Assembly: GCA_910579155.1 (NCBI GenBank) | Contig: CAJTTS010000019.1 | Location: 1-43,322, forward strand | DNA from: an uncultured Oscillospiraceae bacterium | GTDB taxonomy: Bacteria; Bacillota_A; Clostridia; Oscillospirales; Oscillospiraceae | DNA length: 43,322 nt | Reading direction: 5' to 3' | Shown: piece after piece, positions 7,682 through 16,304 of the stretch | Layout: every line of letters begins with the position of its first letter | Position numbering within the stretch: position 1 is the first letter of the stretch | Program-made: the position numbers and the translations under genes | Notes under the pieces: generated by a model | The model's input: only the letters and a program-made list of their open reading frames with translations | Database searches by the model: none | Told to the model about the DNA's origin: nothing

Positions 7682-9183
7682 ATTCAATTTTGGAGTATCT
7701 GGTATCCGCCGCCGGGCGAAACCCGGAGCAGGTGGCTCTGGCGGACCGGGAGCGCAGCCTCACCTACGGAGAGCTGCTCCGGCAGTCCCGGGCGGTGGGG
7801 GCGTATCTGAAGGAGCGGGTCCCCGCGGGCAGCGCCGTGGGCGTGTGGGCGGTGCGGAATGTGGATACCCCGGTGCTGTTTTACGGCGCGGTGTGGGCCG
7901 GGTGCTACTACGTGCCCCTGGACCCGGGGCTGCGCAGTGGAAAGCTGCAAAAGATTTTGGACGACTGCCGCCCGCCGGTGATCCTGACGGGGGACGGGGC
8001 GGCGCCGAAGTTGGAGCTGTCCTTTTCCGGGGCGTGGGTTCCGCTGGCCCATGCGCTGGCCTGCGGCGCAGGCCAGCCTGACCCGGTTCCGGGTCAGGAC
8101 CCCGATGCCCCTCTATATATGGTCTATACTTCGGGCTCCACGGGCACGCCCAAGGGCGTGCTGAAAAGCCACGGGGCCATGGTCAGCTTTATCGAGGCGT
8201 ACACGGAGACCTTCCCCTTCTCAACCGGGGAGGTGCTGGGAAACCAGACCCCGTTTTGCTTTGACGCCTCAGCGAAGGATCTGTATCTGGCCCTGCGCCT
8301 GGGGGCCAGGATCGAAATCCTGGACACCGGGCTGTTCTCCTTCCCTGTGAAGCTCATCGAGTATATGAACCAGCGGGGCGTGACCTTCATCAGTTGGGTG
8401 CCCTCGGCGCTGGCCATTGTGACGCAGCTCAACACCTTTCAGGAGGTGAAGCCCACGACCCTGAAATGGGTCCTCTTTGTGGGGGAGGTGTTCCCCATGA
8501 AGCAGTTGAACCGCTGGCGGGCGGCCCTGCCGGAGGTGCGGTTCGTCAACCTCTACGGTTCCTCCGAGCTGGCGGGCGTCTGCTGCTATTACGAGGTCCG
8601 GGGGGAATTCGCGGACACGGACACGCTGCCCATCGGCGGACCTCTGGGCAACAGCCGGGTCTATCTGGTGCGGGACGGGCAGGTGGTCGCCGCCCCGGGG
8701 GAGATCGGGGAGCTGTACGTGGCCTCCCCGGCGCTGGCGCTGTGCTACTACCGCGACGAGGAAAAGACCGCCGCCGCGTTCCGCACGGTGGAGCTGCGGC
8801 CCGGTGAGCCGGAGCGGGTGTTTTGCACCGGCGATCTGGCGCAGTATACGCCGGACGGCCTGCTGGTTTTTGCCGCCCGGAGGGACCACCAGATCAAGCA
8901 TATGGGGCACCGCATCGAGCTGGGCGAGATCGAGACGGCGGCCGGGGCCCTGGACGAGGTGGCCCGGTGCTGCTGTGTGTACGACAGGGAGCGGTCCAGA
9001 ATTGTTCTGTTCTGTCAACTCACGGCGGGTTCCGGGGCGACGGGCCGGGATATCCTGCACGCGCTCAAGGAGCAGCTCTCGGACTATATGGTGCCCAACC
9101 GGGTGCGGATTTTACCGGAGCTCCCCTTGAACCCCAACGGCAAGATCGACCGCGTCGCTTTGGCGCAGATGCTGAGTAAATAG
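7678..9183 (+). CDS. DltA-like amino-acid adenylating enzyme (AMP-binding ligase)
   Basis: 501 residues, the length of DltA (D-alanine:carrier-protein ligase) and of single-module adenylation domains. Motifs in order: A3 YTSGSTGTPKGVLKSH near residue 150, A4-like NQTPFCFDASAKDLYLAL, A5 NLYGSSELAGVC, A7 FCTGDLAQYTPDG, A8 RRDHQIKHMGHRIELGEIE, and A10 NPNGKIDR with the catalytic Lys near the C-terminus. It activates an acid as acyl-AMP and loads it on the carrier protein encoded next. The specificity pocket cannot be assigned by eye, so D-Ala is only the default guess. The start overlaps the DltD-like stop by 4 bp. Confidence 0.87.
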   Translation: MNSILEYLVSAAGRNPEQVALADRERSLTYGELLRQSRAVGAYLKERVPAGSAVGVWAVRNVDTPVLFYGAVWAGCYYVPLDPGLRSGKLQKILDDCRPPVILTGDGAAPKLELSFSGAWVPLAHALACGAGQPDPVPGQDPDAPLYMVYTSGSTGTPKGVLKSHGAMVSFIEAYTETFPFSTGEVLGNQTPFCFDASAKDLYLALRLGARIEILDTGLFSFPVKLIEYMNQRGVTFISWVPSALAIVTQLNTFQEVKPTTLKWVLFVGEVFPMKQLNRWRAALPEVRFVNLYGSSELAGVCCYYEVRGEFADTDTLPIGGPLGNSRVYLVRDGQVVAAPGEIGELYVASPALALCYYRDEEKTAAAFRTVELRPGEPERVFCTGDLAQYTPDGLLVFAARRDHQIKHMGHRIELGEIETAAGALDEVARCCCVYDRERSRIVLFCQLTAGSGATGRDILHALKEQLSDYMVPNRVRILPELPLNPNGKIDRVALAQMLSK

Positions 9184-9199
9184 TATTTGGAGGAAAAAC

Positions 9200-9430
9200 A
9201 TGGACGAACTGATGGAAATTTTGATGGAAATCGACCCGGATGTGGATTATGAGAACGAGACCCAGTTGATCGACGGCAAGGTGCTGGATTCGTTCAGCAT
9301 TGTGTCCCTGATTTCGGAGATATCCGACGCCTTCGGCATTGAGATCAGCCCCAAGTACCTGGTGCCGGAGAATTTCAACAGCGTTCAGGCGATGTGGGCC
9401 ATGATCCAGAAAATCCAGGAGGAGGAGTAA
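9200..9430 (+). CDS. Acyl/aminoacyl carrier protein (DltC-like)
   Basis: 76-residue acidic helical carrier protein. The phosphopantetheine site is Ser31 in LDSFSIVSL. The pattern LIDGKVLDSFSIVSLISEI is typical of DltC/ACP-like carriers. The ATG follows TTTGGAGGAAAAAC and lies 16 nt after the ligase stop. Last gene of the operon: ligase loads it, MBOAT and DltD-like protein use its cargo. A strong terminator follows. Confidence 0.88.
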   Translation: MDELMEILMEIDPDVDYENETQLIDGKVLDSFSIVSLISEISDAFGIEISPKYLVPENFNSVQAMWAMIQKIQEEE

Positions 9431-9467
9431 AACGCGAAGGGCGTGGACGCTCCCCGGAGAAATACCG

Positions 9468-9507
9468 AAAAAGGCCGCTTTACGATTGCAGTAAAGCGGC
9501 CTTTTTT
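9468..9507 (+). terminator. Intrinsic terminator of the dlt-like operon
   Basis: Perfect stem AAAAAGGCCGCTTTAC / GTAAAGCGGCCTTTTT around a 7-nt loop, ending in a run of T. Confidence 0.93.
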
Positions 9508-9577
9508 GCTTGAATTCAACAACCGTCCGGAGGATTGCCGCCGGCGTCGAAAAATTTGTGAAATACCCGCAAAGATA

Positions 9578-9606
9578 TTGACAAACGCCATAGAATGAGG
9601 TAGGAT
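9578..9606 (+). promoter_or_regulatory. Sigma-A promoter of the ABC-2 operon
   Basis: TTGACA (9578-9583), 17-nt spacer, TAGGAT (9601-9606). Transcription would start near 9613, giving a leader of about 195 nt before the ATG at 9809. Confidence 0.8.
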
Positions 9607-9622
9607 AAAAATCCTTTTTGTC

Positions 9623-9794
9623 CCGGAGTTTCCCACTCCGGCTCTGGAAAGAGGGCAGCCCAGTTACGCGCGGGGAAGGCTCGTGACCTCCCGCGCGGCT
9701 TGCGGGCGGGGCTGTCTCCCGCAGCTCTTAAGGCCATGACGGCGCGCCTGATCGCCGTCCGCTGGTCTGAACGCGGCGGGGCCATCTTTCAGAC
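9623..9794 (+). promoter_or_regulatory. Highly structured 5' leader (five hairpins), unidentified
   Basis: Five consecutive perfect stems: CCGGAGT/ACTCCGG (9623-9641), CGCGCGGG/CCCGCGCG (9667-9697), TGCGGG/CCCGCA (9701-9723), GACGGCG/CGCCGTC (9738-9759) and GTCTGAA/TTCAGAC (9765-9794). The last stem abuts the AAGGAG ribosome site at 9795-9800. I do not recognise a known riboswitch core (no T-box GGTGGNACCGCG, TPP, SAM, cobalamin or guanidine signature). A cis-regulatory RNA controlling the exporter is an inference. Confidence 0.5.
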
Positions 9795-9808
9795 AAGGAG
9801 CAAAAGCC

Positions 9809-10606
9809 ATGATTGAAATGAAAGGAATCTGTAAAACCTACCGGGTTCGGCGGCGGGAAGCCGGACTTGGGAACGCACTGAAAAGCCTCTTCTCCCGGGA
9901 GTACGCCGAGGTACCCGCCCTGCAAGACATGACCTTCACCGTGCCGGACGGCCAGATTTTAGGTTACATCGGGCCCAACGGCGCGGGAAAGAGCACCACC
10001 ATCAAAATCCTCAGCGGCATCCTCCGGCCCGACGGCGGCGTCTGTACCGTGGACGGCCTGACGCCCTGGGAAGACCGGAAACGGCACGTGGCCCGGCTGG
10101 GGGTGGTGTTCGGCCAGCGCAGCCAGCTCTGGTGGGACGTGCCCGTGACGGAGTCCTTCGGCCTGTTGCGGGACATCTACCGGGTGCCGGAGCCGGTGTT
10201 CCGGGAGAATCTGGACCGGCTGACGGTCCTGCTGGACCTGGGCGAGCTGCTGAAAACGCCGGCGCGGATGCTGTCCTTGGGCCAGCGGATGCGGTGCGAG
10301 ATCGCCGCCGCGCTGCTCCACGGGCCGAAGGTGCTGTTCCTGGACGAGCCCACCATCGGCCTGGACGCGGTGAGCAAGCTGAAGGTCCGGGAGTTTATCC
10401 TGGAGCAGAACCGGCTGTGCCACACCACGGTGCTGCTGACCACCCACGACATGCAGGACATCGACGCGCTGTGTTCCCGGGTGCTGCTCATCGGCAAGGG
10501 ACGGCTGCTGCTGGACGGGGACACCGCCCGGATTCGGACCATGGCGGGGGAGAACCTGTCCACCGAGGAGTCGGTGGCGGATTTGTACCGCCGGTTCGGC
10601 ATTTAG
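9809..10606 (+). CDS. ABC-2 type transporter, ATP-binding protein
   Basis: 265-residue ATPase of an ABC-2 exporter. Walker A is GYIGPNGAGKSTTIKIL. The signature is degenerate, LSLGQRMRCEIAAALL instead of LSGGQ, which is usual for the ATPases paired with PF06182/DUF990 permeases. Walker B is VLFLDEPTIGLD and the H-loop TTHDMQDI. The extra N-terminal stretch YRVRRREAGLGNALKSLFSR is also typical of this subgroup. Followed closely by two permease genes, forming a complete three-gene exporter. Substrate unknown. A structured leader may control translation. Confidence 0.93.
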   Translation: MIEMKGICKTYRVRRREAGLGNALKSLFSREYAEVPALQDMTFTVPDGQILGYIGPNGAGKSTTIKILSGILRPDGGVCTVDGLTPWEDRKRHVARLGVVFGQRSQLWWDVPVTESFGLLRDIYRVPEPVFRENLDRLTVLLDLGELLKTPARMLSLGQRMRCEIAAALLHGPKVLFLDEPTIGLDAVSKLKVREFILEQNRLCHTTVLLTTHDMQDIDALCSRVLLIGKGRLLLDGDTARIRTMAGENLSTEESVADLYRRFGI

Positions 10607-10617
10607 GGGGCGGCGGC

Positions 10618-11421
10618 ATGAAAAAATACTGGTCCTTCTTCAAAATGCGCCTGATGGCCGGACTGCAATACCGGGCCGCCGCCCTGGCGGGGATGAGCAC
10701 CCAGTTTATCTGGGGAACCATGGAAATTTTGCTCTACCGGGCGTTTTGGCTGGAACACCCGGAGCGGTTTCCCATGGGCATGGAGTCGTTGTCCGCCTAT
10801 ATCTGGGTCCAGCAGGCATTTTTGACCCTGTTCGCCCTGTGGAACTGGGATTTTGAGGTGCTGGAATCGGTGAAGACCGGCTCCGTGTCCTACGAGTTGC
10901 TGCGGCCCACGGACATCTACAGCATATGGATGGCCCGGTCTATCGCCGGCCGCCTGGCACGGGGGATCCTGCGGATGGTTCCGGTGATTGTGGTGGCCGG
11001 CCTGATCCCCGCGCCCTACGGGCTGCGGCTGCGGGTGTCCCCGGCGGTGTTCGGGCTGTTTGTGCTGTCCATGGCGCTGATGGTGCTGGTGGTGTGCGCG
11101 TATACGCTGCTGGTGTACGCATTGACCTTCTACCTGACCGACCCCAACGGGCTCATGGTGGTGTCGGTGGCGGCGGCGGACCTGCTGGGCGGGGCCGTGG
11201 TGCCGCTGCCCTTCCTGCCGGAGGGCCTGCGGCGCTTCGCAGAGCTGACGCCCTTTGGCTCCATGCAGAACGTGCCGTTGCGGATTTTTAGCGGGGACAT
11301 CCCAATGACGGATATCCCGGGGGTGATGGGGTTGCAGGTGTTCTGGATTGCGGCCCTGGTTTTGGCGGGATATGCGCTCACAAGAAACGGTCTGCGCCGT
11401 GCGGTCATTCTGGGGGGTTGA
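10618..11421 (+). CDS. ABC-2 family permease, subunit 1
   Basis: 267-residue integral membrane protein with about six hydrophobic segments, e.g. VIVVAGLIPAPYGL, AVFGLFVLSMALMVLVVCAY and FWIAALVLAGYAL. The N-terminal pattern MKKYWSFFKMRLMAGLQYRA followed by AGMSTQFIWGTMEILLYRAF fits the ABC-2 permease families (DUF990 relatives). RPTDIYSIW and LTPFGSMQNVPLRIFSG are recognisable landmarks of the group. The start is ATG 10618 after GGGGGCGGCGGC; the longer open frame upstream is antisense-free shadow within the ATPase gene. It follows the ATPase stop by 11 nt and precedes the second permease by 3 nt. Confidence 0.88.
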   Translation: MKKYWSFFKMRLMAGLQYRAAALAGMSTQFIWGTMEILLYRAFWLEHPERFPMGMESLSAYIWVQQAFLTLFALWNWDFEVLESVKTGSVSYELLRPTDIYSIWMARSIAGRLARGILRMVPVIVVAGLIPAPYGLRLRVSPAVFGLFVLSMALMVLVVCAYTLLVYALTFYLTDPNGLMVVSVAAADLLGGAVVPLPFLPEGLRRFAELTPFGSMQNVPLRIFSGDIPMTDIPGVMGLQVFWIAALVLAGYALTRNGLRRAVILGG

Positions 11422-11424
11422 GCC

Positions 11425-12198
11425 ATGAAGCTATATTTGGAATTTTTCTCCATCCACTTCCGCTCCGCCATGACCTACCGGGCGTCCTTTTTCCTGAGCT
11501 GCCTGGGGCACCTGCTGATTACCACAAATGTATTTCTCAGCGTGGTGTTTTTGCTGGACCGCTTCGACTCCGTGGGCGGCTACACGCTGCCGCAGTTGAG
11601 CATGTGCTATTCGGTGATTCTGGCGGCGACCAGTCTGGCGGAGTGCTTTGGCCGGGGATTTGACGCATTTTCCAAGCTTCTCTCCCAGGCTCAGTTTGAC
11701 CGGATGATGGTCCGGCCCCGCCCCCTGGCCTTTCAGGTACTGTGCCAGGATATGAAGCCCACCATGTTGGCCCGGCTGCTCCAGGCGGTGGTGATGCTGG
11801 TCTGGTCGGTAAACTCCGGTGCGGTGGCCTGGACGCCCGCCAAGGCGCTGGTGCTGGCGGGGATGATCCTGTGCGGCGCGGCCGTTTTCTTCGGAATGTT
11901 CCTCATCGGCGCGGCCATGTGCTTCTTCACGCTGGAGAGCCTGGAGATCATCAACATCTTCACCGACGGCCCCCGGGAGTACGGCAAGTACCCCTTTGGC
12001 GTCTACGGCAAGCCGGTGCTGCTGGTGCTGACCTTCCTGGTGCCGCTGGCCCTGGTGCAGCACTGGCCGCTGCAATACCTCTTCGACCGGGGGCCGGGAT
12101 GGTATGGGCTGTTGCCCGTGGCGTCGCTGCTGTTCTTGATCCCCTGCGCGCTGCTGTGGCGGCTGGGGGTGCGGCATTATCGCTCCACCGGTTCGTGA
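11425..12198 (+). CDS. ABC-2 family permease, subunit 2 (PF06182-like)
   Basis: 257-residue membrane protein with about six helices. It contains FTDGPREYGKYPFGVYGK, the hallmark loop of the ABC2_membrane_6/DUF990 family. Other landmarks are MVRPRPLAFQVLCQD and ALVQHWPLQYLFDR. The ATG lies 3 nt after the stop of subunit 1, so the two permeases and the ATPase form one operon. They would make a heterodimeric membrane channel driven by two copies of the ATPase. The direction is probably export; the substrate cannot be inferred. Confidence 0.9.
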   Translation: MKLYLEFFSIHFRSAMTYRASFFLSCLGHLLITTNVFLSVVFLLDRFDSVGGYTLPQLSMCYSVILAATSLAECFGRGFDAFSKLLSQAQFDRMMVRPRPLAFQVLCQDMKPTMLARLLQAVVMLVWSVNSGAVAWTPAKALVLAGMILCGAAVFFGMFLIGAAMCFFTLESLEIINIFTDGPREYGKYPFGVYGKPVLLVLTFLVPLALVQHWPLQYLFDRGPGWYGLLPVASLLFLIPCALLWRLGVRHYRSTGS

Positions 12199-12256
12199 CG
12201 GGATATGCGGGCAGCGGCGCCCGCTGGCTGCACCGGACAACAGGGGCAGAAAACAC

Positions 12257-12285
12257 AAAAAATCCGCACAATGCGCGGATTTTTT
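12257..12285. terminator. Bidirectional terminator between convergent genes
   Basis: AAAAAATCCGC / GCGGATTTTTT around a 7-nt loop, with A-run and T-run on the two sides. It serves the ABC-2 operon (plus) and the chemoreceptor gene (minus). Confidence 0.9.
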
Positions 12286-12297
12286 GCTGCCGTCAAT

Positions 12298-14271
12298 TCA
12301 GTCCGAAGCCAGTATGAACTGATCCACCAACTGTTTCAAACCGGACGCCTCCGCTGAAAGCTCCTCGCTGGCGGCGGCGCTCTCCTGAGCGGTGGCGCTG
12401 TTGGTCTGCACCACGGAGGAGATCTGGTCGATGCCCTCGGTGACCTGGGCGATGGCAGAGGTCTGGTTTTCCACAGCCTTTACCACCACCTCCATCTGAG
12501 CGCTCACATTGCCCGCCAGCTCGTTGGTCTTTTCCAGGGACTCGGTGACCCGGTCCATCGCCTGGGCGCCCTCGGAGACGGAGGCGATGGAGCTCTCGAT
12601 CAGCTCCTTGGTGGCCTTGGCGGCCTGGTCGGACTTGGAGGCCAGATTGCGCACCTCGTCGGCGACTACGGCGAAGCCCTTTCCGGCGCTGCCCGCCCGG
12701 GCGGCCTCTACTGCGGCGTTCAACGCCAGGATGTTGGTCTGGAAGGCAATGTTCTCAATGGTGGCAATGATTTTGGAAATCTCCTCGGAGGAACTGGATA
12801 TGCGCTCCATGGCCGCGTTCAGCCCCTTGACGTGCTCCACGCTGGTGCCGAGCTGGGCGCCGGCCAGACCCACGTACCGGCCCGCTTCCGCAGCGGCGGA
12901 GGTGGTCTTTTTGGCGCTGGCGGAGATGTCGTTGATGGTGGCCGCCAACTCCTCCACAGCGCTGGCCTGCTCCATGGAGCCCTGACTCAGCGTCTGGGCG
13001 CCGGTGGAGACCTGGCCGCTGGCGGCGGACACCTGGCTGGCGGCGGAGTCGATCTGATGCATGGTGCTGCTCAGCTCCACCTTCAGGTTGCGCATGGAGG
13101 ACAGGATGCTTTGGAAACCGCCCACATAGGCGTCCCGGTGAGCGGACTGGATATCAAAATTCTTGTTGGCCATCTCGTTCAACAGGTGATCAATGTCGTT
13201 GATGATGGTGTTCAGTCCCGCCACCATGGAGGCTGTGGAGCGGGTCAGCTCCGCCGTCTCGTCCTGCCCGGTGGCCTGGGGGACAGGGGACTTGAGGTCG
13301 CCCTCCACCAGCAGCTTCATCCGGGCGGCGCAGGCCCGCATAGGCCCGCTGATGTTGCTGGACAGCTTCAGCGCCACCACAATGGACGCCAGGATGGACA
13401 CCACGATCACCAGTACGCTGATGAGGATGCCGAAGTATGTATCCGCCAGGTAGTTGGACTTGGGCGAGGCCACAGCCAGGCTCCAGCCGTCGGTCCCGTT
13501 GACGGGGGCGTAGGCCAGGAAGCGGGGGCCGTCCTCGGCGCGGATGGAGCCGAAACCGTTCTCTCCCCGGCGCATAGCCGCATGGAGGGCGGCGCGGCTG
13601 TTCAGGGAGGAGTCGCTCTGCGCTTCCCGCTCAATGTTCTGGGTGGTGATGGTGTCCAGAGTGATGTCGGCGATGGTGTCGCCGGATTTGTTAATCATAT
13701 AAGCCCGGCAGTTATCGCCGATCTTAATGGAGGAGACAATATCATTCAAAAAGGTCTCCTGCGGCACGAAATAGACCACGCCCACGATATCGGCCCCGCG
13801 GGTCCCATCCGCGTAGATCGGCGCGGCTACCATGATGGACAACTCGCCCGTGATCTTGCTGACCAGCGGTTCGGACACATAGACGTTGCCCTGCATGGCC
13901 TGTTTTACGTATTCCCGGTCGGAGTAATCGTTGCCGTCAAAAATGCTGATGCCGTCCGCGTCGATGATATTGCCCCGCTGGAAGCCGTGCATAGCGACGC
14001 GCTCGTCAATGATGGCGCGCTTGTCTTCCAGCGCCACGCCGTCGCCGGACAGTTCCGGGATGCAACCCGTATCCATGGCCACATTTTTGTAAGCCGTCAA
14101 CTCCTGCTCGATGCGCTGGGCGGCCAGCACCGCCGTCTCGCTCATCATTTGATCCACTGTGGTCACGGTGCTCCGGTAGCTCAAAGCGCTACTGGCCGCC
14201 CCGACTGCGATCAGCGCGATCAGGACCGTGGCCATCAGGCATACTGTGATTTTTTTTCGAATACTGTTCAT
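12298..14271 (-). CDS. Methyl-accepting chemotaxis protein (Cache-type sensor)
   Basis: 657-residue transmembrane chemoreceptor. TM1 spans residues about 9-31 ([20 protein letters not shown]). The external sensor is Cache-like ([20 protein letters not shown], then [15 protein letters not shown]). TM2 is [20 protein letters not shown], followed by a HAMP region and a long coiled-coil signalling domain. The conserved tip is [20 protein letters not shown] with [18 protein letters not shown]. Start: ATG 14271 (MNSIRKK) after GAGGTGCAAAG; earlier in-frame ATGs lie upstream of the promoter's likely start. It relays ligand binding to CheA/CheW, which are not in the window. The neighbouring haemerythrin-receiver gene suggests a redox theme. 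Confidence 0.93.
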   Translation of the reverse strand: MNSIRKKITVCLMATVLIALIAVGAASSALSYRSTVTTVDQMMSETAVLAAQRIEQELTAYKNVAMDTGCIPELSGDGVALEDKRAIIDERVAMHGFQRGNIIDADGISIFDGNDYSDREYVKQAMQGNVYVSEPLVSKITGELSIMVAAPIYADGTRGADIVGVVYFVPQETFLNDIVSSIKIGDNCRAYMINKSGDTIADITLDTITTQNIEREAQSDSSLNSRAALHAAMRRGENGFGSIRAEDGPRFLAYAPVNGTDGWSLAVASPKSNYLADTYFGILISVLVIVVSILASIVVALKLSSNISGPMRACAARMKLLVEGDLKSPVPQATGQDETAELTRSTASMVAGLNTIINDIDHLLNEMANKNFDIQSAHRDAYVGGFQSILSSMRNLKVELSSTMHQIDSAASQVSAASGQVSTGAQTLSQGSMEQASAVEELAATINDISASAKKTTSAAAEAGRYVGLAGAQLGTSVEHVKGLNAAMERISSSSEEISKIIATIENIAFQTNILALNAAVEAARAGSAGKGFAVVADEVRNLASKSDQAAKATKELIESSIASVSEGAQAMDRVTESLEKTNELAGNVSAQMEVVVKAVENQTSAIAQVTEGIDQISSVVQTNSATAQESAAASEELSAEASGLKQLVDQFILASD

Positions 14272-14332
14272 CTCTTTGCACCTCGACTTTATGATATCAG
14301 GGACGGGGGACTTGCCCGGAGGTCGGAATTCA

Positions 14333-14361
14333 TGATAAAGTCCGGTAAATTGGCCTGTCAA
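14333..14361 (-). promoter_or_regulatory. Sigma-A promoter of the chemoreceptor gene
   Basis: On the minus strand TTGACA (14361-14356), 17-nt spacer, TTATCA (14338-14333). This gives a leader of roughly 55 nt before the ATG at 14271. The rest of the 190-bp gap to the haemerythrin gene holds only a short palindrome (CCGATTTCAATCGG) near its stop. Confidence 0.7.
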
Positions 14362-14462
14362 CAAGCTTTTGGCAAGGACAAATTTTTGTAGAGCGCAAAA
14401 TCATTTGGAGCGGCGGTTTGATGCCGCAGTTCGTCTGCGCCGATTGAAATCGGGCGGGGCAT

Positions 14463-15836
14463 TCAGGCCGGCGCACCGCTTTGGCTCATAAAATCGTCAA
14501 TTTTTTTCTTGATTTCCGCGGGCTTCAGGTATTTCAGCAGATATCCTGTGGGTTTCAAGGACAACAGCTTTTTTACGCTCTGCGGGTCGCCCCTGCCGGT
14601 CAGGAAAAAGACCGGGATATCCGTGAACGATTCCTCCGAGCGGAGCATCATCAGCGTCTGCCCTCCGTCGCACACCGGCATCTCATAATCCAGCAGGACG
14701 AGATCCGGCCGGTTCAGCGTAATGGTCCGGATGGCGGCTACGCCGGATTCCGCCTGTGCGACGTCATAATCCTCCTCCAGCAGGTTTTTCATTGCTTGAC
14801 GAATTGTTGCGGAGTCGTCTACCACCAGAATCTTCCGCTTGGATTCGGCCGTGTTCTGCTGCTCCCGCCGCGCCAGGTAGTTTTCCACTTCCGTCATGGC
14901 GTTTTCCGGTTCGAGAGCCGTCCCCACGCCGTCTTCCAGCAGGTGCGGCGCGATTACGCAATAGGAAAAGTACCCAGCCCCGCCGGTGTTGAACAACAGG
15001 CTGACCTGCGGCTTTTTCCGCTGGAGTACCGCGTGGAACTGGTCGTAGGACAGAAGGTTTTCCTCCAGCAGCTCATAGTCCCTTGACGCCGGGAGGTGCT
15101 CCATGACGCGCCCAACGAACTGGCGGGCCGTATACCGGGCGGCGTTGGTCAGCATGGCGTCCAGCTTGTTTGTCCGGAGGCCCAGCACCTTGCCCACCGT
15201 GTTGACCAGCAGCTTTTCCTCAAAGACCATCAGGATTTCCTGCTTTTTTTCGTCCTGCGGCCTGCCGTAAACCAGCCGGTGATACACGCCGCTGCCGAAC
15301 TTTTCTCCGCCGTAAGCGTTGCTGATGGCCTGCGCCTCCAAATGGAATAGATCGAACACGAGGTGAACGATGATCTTCTTCATGGCGGCGAGTTCTTCGT
15401 CGGGTAGGAGGTTCTCCCAGGTGCTGGCGCCCTTTTCCTTGATGGCCTGGTCCTCCGTCAGGGTGTGCCCGACGAGCCAGCCGGCGCAGACGCCCAGAAA
15501 GTGTTCCATCGCCTCGGTGGAGTAGTCCGTCCGCACCAGCTCTTCCTCCAGAGCCGGAAGCGTTTTTTCCCGAAATCCGTTATGTATGCTCCGGTGGCGT
15601 TCAAGCCCCTCATACTTGATGGACGCCATGTAAGTTTCCTCGTCCTCAAAATGCTGCACCGCGTGGCCTTTAAAATATTTGATTCCCTCTTGACAGATCC
15701 ACCGGCTGTCCCTTTCCTCTTCTTTGAAGTGAAAAAGCTTGTTGATGATTTGAAAGAGCCGCCGGTGTTCCCTGTCGATGATATCCACGCCGATGCTGAA
15801 CTCTTCCCGCCATGTGAATTGAGTTTCCGTTTCCAT
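14463..15836 (-). CDS. Bacteriohaemerythrin - middle domain - response-regulator receiver fusion
   Basis: 457 residues in three parts. Residues 1-135 are a haemerythrin domain with a complete di-iron ligand set by motif: His24, His62, Glu66 (HFEDEETYM), His81, His85 (HRSIH), His124 and Asp129 (HTLTED). Residues about 140-325 form an unrecognised middle domain (e.g. LLFNTGGAGYFSYCVIAPHL). Residues about 335-455 are a CheY-like receiver: Asp340/Asp341, phosphoacceptor Asp383 (LLDYEMP), Thr413 and Lys435 (LLKYLKP). The ATG follows AAAAGGGGGAG. There is no DNA-binding output. Haemerythrins bind oxygen at a di-iron site, so an oxygen-modulated phosphorylation switch feeding chemotaxis is a fair inference; the adjacent receptor supports it. 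Confidence 0.88.
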   Translation of the reverse strand: METETQFTWREEFSIGVDIIDREHRRLFQIINKLFHFKEEERDSRWICQEGIKYFKGHAVQHFEDEETYMASIKYEGLERHRSIHNGFREKTLPALEEELVRTDYSTEAMEHFLGVCAGWLVGHTLTEDQAIKEKGASTWENLLPDEELAAMKKIIVHLVFDLFHLEAQAISNAYGGEKFGSGVYHRLVYGRPQDEKKQEILMVFEEKLLVNTVGKVLGLRTNKLDAMLTNAARYTARQFVGRVMEHLPASRDYELLEENLLSYDQFHAVLQRKKPQVSLLFNTGGAGYFSYCVIAPHLLEDGVGTALEPENAMTEVENYLARREQQNTAESKRKILVVDDSATIRQAMKNLLEEDYDVAQAESGVAAIRTITLNRPDLVLLDYEMPVCDGGQTLMMLRSEESFTDIPVFFLTGRGDPQSVKKLLSLKPTGYLLKYLKPAEIKKKIDDFMSQSGAPA

Positions 15837-15914
15837 ACGAACTCCCCCTTTTAAAGTAATCCAATATCTTCCAGATATTCCCTTAAATGCAAATGACGGA
15901 GCCTATTTTTAATA

Positions 15915-15943
15915 ATTATAGCACAAACAATTCTCTGCGTCTA
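15915..15943 (-). promoter_or_regulatory. Promoter of the haemerythrin-receiver gene
   Basis: Minus strand: TAGACG (15943-15938), 17-nt spacer, TATAAT (15920-15915). Consensus -10, moderate -35; about 80 bp upstream of the ATG at 15836. Confidence 0.6.
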
Positions 15944-16004
15944 CTCACTCCGGCCGTAATTTGCCGCGATGCTTTAGTCAATCTAATATTAGTGACTTCC
16001 CCTC

Positions 16005-16034
16005 TTGCAAAGCGGAAGAAAATCAGGTATAATA
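16005..16034 (+). promoter_or_regulatory. Promoter of the tRNA-Pro transcript
   Basis: TTGCAA (16005-16010), 18-nt spacer, TATAAT (16029-16034). The transcript would have about 93 nt of leader before the tRNA. Nothing else is seen in 15844-16133; the open frames across it are unconvincing. Confidence 0.7.
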
Positions 16035-16133
16035 ATTTAATCGAGGCTCCTGAGGCCCCGCCGCCCTCAAACAGGCAGGGGTGTTGGCGCTTCTGTGCCG
16101 GGACGCGGACGGGCCCCGAACAAAACTTGATAC

Positions 16134-16208
<75 letters not shown>

Positions 16209-16210
16209 TC

Positions 16211-16253
16211 CGGACGGGAAAACGCTTGTTTTTAGCAGTTCCCGTCCGTTTTT
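16211..16253 (+). terminator. Intrinsic terminator after tRNA-Pro
   Basis: Stem CGGACGGGAA (16211-16220) with TTCCCGTCCG (16239-16248), then five T. It separates the tRNA from the nitrilase-family gene, which starts only about 50 nt later and may depend on partial read-through. Confidence 0.88.
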
Positions 16254-16304
16254 GTTCCTTAGGGAAGTCCAAACATTTACTCTTATCCGCAAGGGAGGAA
16301 AACA

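Noticed and set aside
9602..9619. Terminator-like AGGAT/ATCCT hairpin with TTTTT after the ABC-2 promoter
   Set aside because: The stem is only 5 bp and overlaps the -10 box itself, so it cannot act on the transcript as a whole.
9601..9808. A T-box or known riboswitch in the ABC-2 leader
   Set aside because: No GGTGGNACCGCG T-box element and no core of TPP, SAM, cobalamin, lysine or guanidine riboswitches is visible. Reported instead as an unidentified structured leader.
12832..14391. A 519-codon plus-strand frame
   Set aside because: Antisense to the chemoreceptor gene; no family sequence.
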